Origin: Christensenella sp. UBA4247
GTDB taxonomy: Bacteria > Bacillota > Clostridia > Christensenellales > CAG-1252
Direction of reading: 5' to 3'
NCBI GenBank assembly: GCA_002395405.1
Contig: DGWX01000068.1
Location: 1-43,904, forward strand
Length of the DNA: 43,904 nt
Translations under genes and position numbers: made by a program
Notes under the pieces: model-generated
What the model was told of the DNA's origin: nothing
Seen by the model: the letters and a program-made list of their open reading frames with translations, nothing else
Database searches by the model: none
Part shown: piece after piece, positions 40,276-43,904 of the stretch
Layout of the letters: each line of letters opens with the position of its first letter
Position numbering within the stretch: position 1 is the stretch's first letter

Positions 40276-40329
40276 TTTCGTTTTTCTCCTTTCGCAAAGA
40301 GCTTTTTCGCGCGAATTTTTTCGAACGGG

Positions 40330-41517
40330 TTACAGTATCGTTTTAAGGCGGTTGACCGCTTCCATCGTATCTTCGCGGCTTCCGAATGCGGTCAGTCTGA
40401 AATAACCGGAGCCCGCGTCGCCGAATCCTTCGCCCGGCGTTCCTACGATCTGGACTTTTTCGAGAAGCAAATCGAAAAACTCCCAGCCGCTGAGTCCGTT
40501 CGGGCATTTCAGCCAAATGTAAGGAGAGCAAACGCCGCCCGTATGCCACACGCCTTTTTCGGAAAGCGCTTCGGAGATCAAGCGGGCGTTCTCCATATAG
40601 TAATCCACGAGCGCCGCGCATTCTTTTACGCCCTCTTCCGAAAGCGCCGCTTCCGCACCGCGTTGAACGGGATAGGAAACGCCGTTGAATTTCGTTGCCT
40701 GACGCCTTGCCCAAAGTTTTTTGAGAGAGAATCCGCTCTCGGTCTCGAGCGTTTCGGGAACGACCGTCCAAGCGCAGCGAGTTCCCGTAAAGCCGGCGGT
40801 TTTGGAAAACGAGCAAATCTCGATCGCGCATTTTTCCGCGCCCTCGATCTCGTAAATCGAATGGGGATAATCGCCGTGGATAAACGCTTCGTAAGCGCTG
40901 TCGAATATGATCAAAGAACCGCTTTCAAGCGCGTAATCCACCCATTCTTTCAATCCGGCTCTGTCGTAAGTCGCTCCGGTGGGATTATTCGGAGAGCAAA
41001 TATAGATCACGTACGTTTCTCCGTCCAACACGCAGGGAGAACCGAGGAAACCGTCCGCTTCGCTTTCTTCCAAAAGCTCGATCTTGTTCCCGCTCATGAC
41101 GTTGCTATCCATATACACGGGATAGACGGGAGAGGGGATCAAAACGGTGTTCTTGCCGAGGATATCCACGATATTGCCCACGTCGCTCTTCGCACCGTCC
41201 GACACGAACACGTCGCCCGCGGCGACTTTTACGCCCTTTCTCTTATAGTAGGCGGAGATCGCTTCGCGCAAAAAATCGTGTCCGTACTCGGGCGGATACC
41301 CGCGGAAGGTCTCTTTGACTCCCATTTCTTTGACCGCCTTTTCCATCGCGCTTACGACGACGGGCGCCAAAGGCAGCGTTACGTCGCCGATGCCGAGGCG
41401 AATGACCTTCTTTTCGGGGTGCGCTTCTTTGTACGCTCTGACTCTTTTCCCGATTTCGGAAAAAAGATAACTTTCTTTAAGCGCCGCGAAATTTTCGTTC
41501 ACTTTGATCTTCATCAT
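40330..41517 (-). CDS. dapL: LL-diaminopimelate aminotransferase
   Basis: A 395-residue PLP aminotransferase that makes LL-diaminopimelate directly from tetrahydrodipicolinate, bypassing the acylated intermediates of DapD/E. The N-terminus IRLGIGDVTLPL (39-50), FRGYPPEYGHDFLREAI (71-87), CSPNNPTGATYD (174-185) and PLP lysine K239 in SFSKTAGFTGTRCAW are diagnostic. It overlaps the dapF stop (ATGATGA), with two consecutive Met codons as possible starts. DapF directly upstream then epimerises its product. Confidence 0.95.
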   Translation of the reverse strand: MMKIKVNENFAALKESYLFSEIGKRVRAYKEAHPEKKVIRLGIGDVTLPLAPVVVSAMEKAVKEMGVKETFRGYPPEYGHDFLREAISAYYKRKGVKVAAGDVFVSDGAKSDVGNIVDILGKNTVLIPSPVYPVYMDSNVMSGNKIELLEESEADGFLGSPCVLDGETYVIYICSPNNPTGATYDRAGLKEWVDYALESGSLIIFDSAYEAFIHGDYPHSIYEIEGAEKCAIEICSFSKTAGFTGTRCAWTVVPETLETESGFSLKKLWARRQATKFNGVSYPVQRGAEAALSEEGVKECAALVDYYMENARLISEALSEKGVWHTGGVCSPYIWLKCPNGLSGWEFFDLLLEKVQIVGTPGEGFGDAGSGYFRLTAFGSREDTMEAVNRLKTIL

Positions 41518-42356
41518 AATTCGAATACTCCTTCATACACTTTTGTCGCGCCGCCCGTCATACTTACGGCGTAAGACTCCGAGACTTTGATCGTAAGATC
41601 GCCGCCGATCAATTTGATTTTAATGTCCTCGCCGGACGGAGAGATCCCGTTTCTGACCGCCGCCGCCGCGACCGCACAGGCGCCCGTTCCGCAAGCGAAA
41701 GTTTCGCCGCTTCCTCTCTCCCATACGCGCATGAAAAGCTCTTTGTCCGAGATCACTTCCACGAACTCGGTATTGACCCGCTCCGGAAAGATCGGAAGGT
41801 TTTCGAACGTGGGTCCGATCCTTTCAAGGTCGAGCGAGCGAACGCCCTCCGTAAAAATAACGGAATGCGGATTTCCCATCGAGACCGCCGTCATGCGATA
41901 GGTCTTGCCGAGGACTTCCCGCGGCTCGCGGATCATCTCCTCCCCTTCGGTCAAAACGGGAATATCTTGCTTTTTGAAACTCGCCCTTCCCATATCGACG
42001 GATACTCTTTCGACCTTTCCGTTTTCTTTATACAGCGTCAGCGTCTTAATGCCGGAGAGCGTTTCGATCGTAAGAATGTCTTTTTGCGTAAAGCCGCCGT
42101 CCGAAAGGTACTTTCCCACGCAGCGGATCGCGTTTCCGCACATTTTTCCTTCGCTTCCGTCCGCGTTGAACATTCTCATTTTCGCGTCGGCAACGTCGCT
42201 TTTCATAATGAGAACGACGCCGTCGCTTCCCACGGAGAAATGCCGCGGAGAGGCTTTGATCGCGAATTCGGACGGATCGAAATACAAACCGTCCAAACAG
42301 TTTACGTAAATATAATCGTTTCCCGCGCCGTGCATCTTCGTAAAGGGGATCTTCAT
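41514..42356 (-). CDS. dapF: Diaminopimelate epimerase
   Basis: A 280-residue cofactor-independent epimerase making meso-diaminopimelate for peptidoglycan and lysine. The two catalytic cysteines are C73 in KMCGNAIRC and C222 in ACGTGACAV, with FTKMHGAGNDY at the N-terminus. It overlaps dapB and dapL by 4 bases each. Confidence 0.96.
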   Translation of the reverse strand: MKIPFTKMHGAGNDYIYVNCLDGLYFDPSEFAIKASPRHFSVGSDGVVLIMKSDVADAKMRMFNADGSEGKMCGNAIRCVGKYLSDGGFTQKDILTIETLSGIKTLTLYKENGKVERVSVDMGRASFKKQDIPVLTEGEEMIREPREVLGKTYRMTAVSMGNPHSVIFTEGVRSLDLERIGPTFENLPIFPERVNTEFVEVISDKELFMRVWERGSGETFACGTGACAVAAAAVRNGISPSGEDIKIKLIGGDLTIKVSESYAVSMTGGATKVYEGVFEL

Positions 42357-43096
42357 TCGAGCACTCCCTCCAGGAGATCTTTCATCGTATAAAACCCGGG
42401 CTTTTTCCCCGCGATAAATTCCGCCGCCTTGATCGCGCCTTTGGCAAAAAGGGCTTTATCGTGCGCTTCGTGCGTCAAGGTAATGGTTTCCACTCCGTCG
42501 CTCATCATAACTTCGTGTTTCCCGACGACGCTCCCGATCCGAACGGAACTGATTCCGAGATCGCCTTTTTCTCTTTTACGAACGCCATGCCTTCCTTCGA
42601 TCACGTTCATTTTGCCTCTCGCTTCTTCGACCGAACGGGCGAGCATAAGCGCCGTTCCGGAAGGCGCGTCTTGCTTTTTGTTGTGATGATATTCGACGAT
42701 CTCCACGTCGTCCTCTTTGAGAAATGCCGCCGCTACTTTAACGAGGGCGGACAAAAGCGCGACGCCGAGGCTCATATTCGCGCTGAAAAAAACGGGGACG
42801 ATCTTCGCCGCCTCTTCGATCGAGGCTTTTTCTTCCGCGGTTTGCCCCGTCGTGGCAATGACGGCGGGCAACGCGTTTTGAGCGGCGTAAGCCATCAGAG
42901 CAGGCGTCGCGAGGTGGAAAGAAAAGTCCACGATCGCGTCCGCTTTTTCCGTTACGGACGAAAGAGACGCGTAGGTTTTTTTCTCCGAACTTTTCCCCGT
43001 TTGATCCACGGCGATGACTTCGTGTCCCGCCGCTTTTGCTTCTTTGATCACTTCTTCTCCGAGCCTGCCGCCCGCGCCGTGTACGAGTATTTTCAT
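42353..43096 (-). CDS. dapB: 4-hydroxy-tetrahydrodipicolinate reductase
   Basis: A 247-residue NAD(P)H-dependent reductase giving tetrahydrodipicolinate. The Rossmann loop is VHGAGGRLGEEV (5-16), with VDFSFHLAT (56-64), ATTG (81-84), FFSANMSLGV (103-112) and the catalytic VEYHHNKKQDAPSGTA (H137, H138, K141). It is slightly shorter than the 270-residue proteobacterial enzyme, as usual in Bacillota. The start is one base after the dapA stop. Confidence 0.96.
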   Translation of the reverse strand: MKILVHGAGGRLGEEVIKEAKAAGHEVIAVDQTGKSSEKKTYASLSSVTEKADAIVDFSFHLATPALMAYAAQNALPAVIATTGQTAEEKASIEEAAKIVPVFFSANMSLGVALLSALVKVAAAFLKEDDVEIVEYHHNKKQDAPSGTALMLARSVEEARGKMNVIEGRHGVRKREKGDLGISSVRIGSVVGKHEVMMSDGVETITLTHEAHDKALFAKGAIKAAEFIAGKKPGFYTMKDLLEGVLE

Positions 43097-43097
43097 A

Positions 43098-43904
43098 TCA
43101 AACGTCGAGCCCCGCTTCTCTCATTCTCTCGATCAAAACTTGCTCGTGCGCTTCTTCCATCGGCGTTAAAGGCAAGCGCAAAGATCCGTCGCCGAATCCG
43201 AGGCGCGTCATAGCCGCTTTAACGGGAATGGGGTTCACTTCCGAAAAAAGAGATTGGATCAAAGGGATATAGCGGAACTGCATCGCCGCCGCCTTTTTGA
43301 CGTCGCCCCGCATAAACGCGTGGCACATCTCGCTCGTTTCTTTGGGAAGCAAATTGGATAAAACGCTGATCACGCCCTTCCCGCCGAGGCTCATCAGCGG
43401 AACGATCTGATCGTCGTTTCCGCTGTAAAGATCGAGGGAATCTCCTACGAGCGCCATCGTTTCCACCGCTTTGCTTATATTGCCCGAGGCTTCCTTGATC
43501 GCTTTGATGTTTTTGACCTTTTTCAGCGCGGCGTACGTTTGCGGCTCGATATTGACCCCCGTTCTCGACGGAACGTTATAGAGCACGATGGGGCGATCCA
43601 CGCTTTCCGCGATCTCGGTGTACATTTTGATCAAGCCGCCCTGCGTAGCTTTGTTATAATAGGGGGTAACGAGAAGGAGAGCGTCCGCTCCCGCGCGGCA
43701 AGCGTCTTCGGAAAGTTTGATCGCGTAAGCGCAGTCGTTGCTGCCCGTTCCCGCGATCACGGGGACTCTGCCCGCCGTTTTTCGAACGACGCGTTTTATG
43801 ACCTCCACGTGTTCTTCGTCCGTTAAGGTACTGCTCTCACCCGTCGTTCCCGCCGCGACGAGCGCGTCGATCCCGCCTTCGATTTGGAAATCCACGAGTT
43901 TGTC
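43098..43904 (-). CDS. dapA: 4-hydroxy-tetrahydrodipicolinate synthase (N-terminus outside window)
   Basis: A DapA TIM-barrel aldolase condensing pyruvate with aspartate semialdehyde. The frame remains open to the window edge (DKLVDFQIE at the last codons), and roughly 25-30 N-terminal residues are missing. AAGTTGESSTLT, GTGSNDC, TPYYNKATQGG, YNVPSRTGVN and the Schiff-base lysine in IKAIKEASGN are present, followed by LPLTPM near the end. It is the first visible gene of the dap-lysA run. Any promoter or lysine-responsive leader would lie beyond base 43904. Confidence 0.95.
   Translation of the reverse strand, partial: DKLVDFQIEGGIDALVAAGTTGESSTLTDEEHVEVIKRVVRKTAGRVPVIAGTGSNDCAYAIKLSEDACRAGADALLLVTPYYNKATQGGLIKMYTEIAESVDRPIVLYNVPSRTGVNIEPQTYAALKKVKNIKAIKEASGNISKAVETMALVGDSLDLYSGNDDQIVPLMSLGGKGVISVLSNLLPKETSEMCHAFMRGDVKKAAAMQFRYIPLIQSLFSEVNPIPVKAAMTRLGFGDGSLRLPLTPMEEAHEQVLIERMREAGLDV

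Noticed and set aside
40276..40329. Terminator or promoter between dapL and lysA
   Set aside because: Only short, weak stems (TTCG/CGAA) and A-runs are present on the transcribed strand; no GC-rich hairpin with T-run and no good -35/-10 pair.
40237..41574. A 445-codon plus-strand open frame opposite dapL
   Set aside because: A shadow of dapL, which has all active-site residues and operon overlaps.
1..43904. tRNA, rRNA, insertion sequences, phage genes or toxin-antitoxin pairs
   Set aside because: No cloverleaf-type sequence, transposase, integrase or terminal inverted repeat was noticed in any intergenic region, though a covariance-model search was not possible.

Overview
The window looks like a chromosomal segment of a Gram-positive-type Bacillota, most likely a Clostridia lineage such as an uncultured gut Christensenellales relative. 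This is an inference. It rests on AGGAGG-type ribosome sites, clear TTGACA/TATAAT promoters, short HisG with HisZ, the DapL route to diaminopimelate, a PurO-type IMP cyclohydrolase beside a stand-alone AICAR transformylase, a YwlE-like phosphatase next to Sua5, and FeoA-FeoA-FeoB. Almost all genes lie on the minus strand in long, tightly packed operons. I see no rRNA, tRNA, CRISPR array, insertion sequence or phage gene.

Layout from left to right. 1-726: the start of rpiB with a consensus promoter, and a small unknown gene with its own promoter and terminator. 938-2290: a plus-strand RsmF-like rRNA methyltransferase. 2317-12293 (minus): a twelve-gene operon hisZ-hisG-hisD-hisC-hisB-hisH-hisA-hisF-hisIE-hisK followed by purO and AICAR transformylase. 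The last two genes recycle the AICAR released by HisHF. Its promoter overlaps an 18-bp palindrome. 12471-13862: a membrane-anchored Glu-rich protein with repeated DUF1508 modules. 14060-15471 (plus): sua5 and a YwlE-like phosphatase. 15479-15694: a CopZ-like metal-binding protein with a hairpin-rich leader. 15806-18791: an FtsX/MacB-like ABC exporter. 18853-21802: a ferrous iron uptake operon feoA-feoA-feoB plus a 57-residue Cys-rich partner, with a promoter, an inverted repeat and an alternating purine-pyrimidine tract upstream.

The second half is carbohydrate use and lysine synthesis. 22172-27450 (minus): TetR regulator, GPH-type sugar symporter, GH36 alpha-galactosidase and an unusual GT-B-like protein. 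The promoter carries a perfect palindrome, and the symporter start is preceded by a hairpin that sits exactly between a strong Shine-Dalgarno and the ATG. 27759-29162: a GH4 glycosidase, divergent from an AraC-type regulator (29332-30135). 30205-43904 (minus): one unbroken gene run, dapA-dapB-dapF-dapL-lysA-malQ-GH125-rhaB-rhaA-rhaD-GH106, joining diaminopimelate/lysine synthesis to glucan, mannoside and rhamnoside breakdown.

The best candidates for new biology are the hairpin-bridged ribosome site at 26762-26803, the uncharacterised 480-residue protein at 22172-23614, the his/AICAR-recycling operon with its palindrome, and the DUF1508 repeat membrane protein. No obviously new defence or mobile system is visible.
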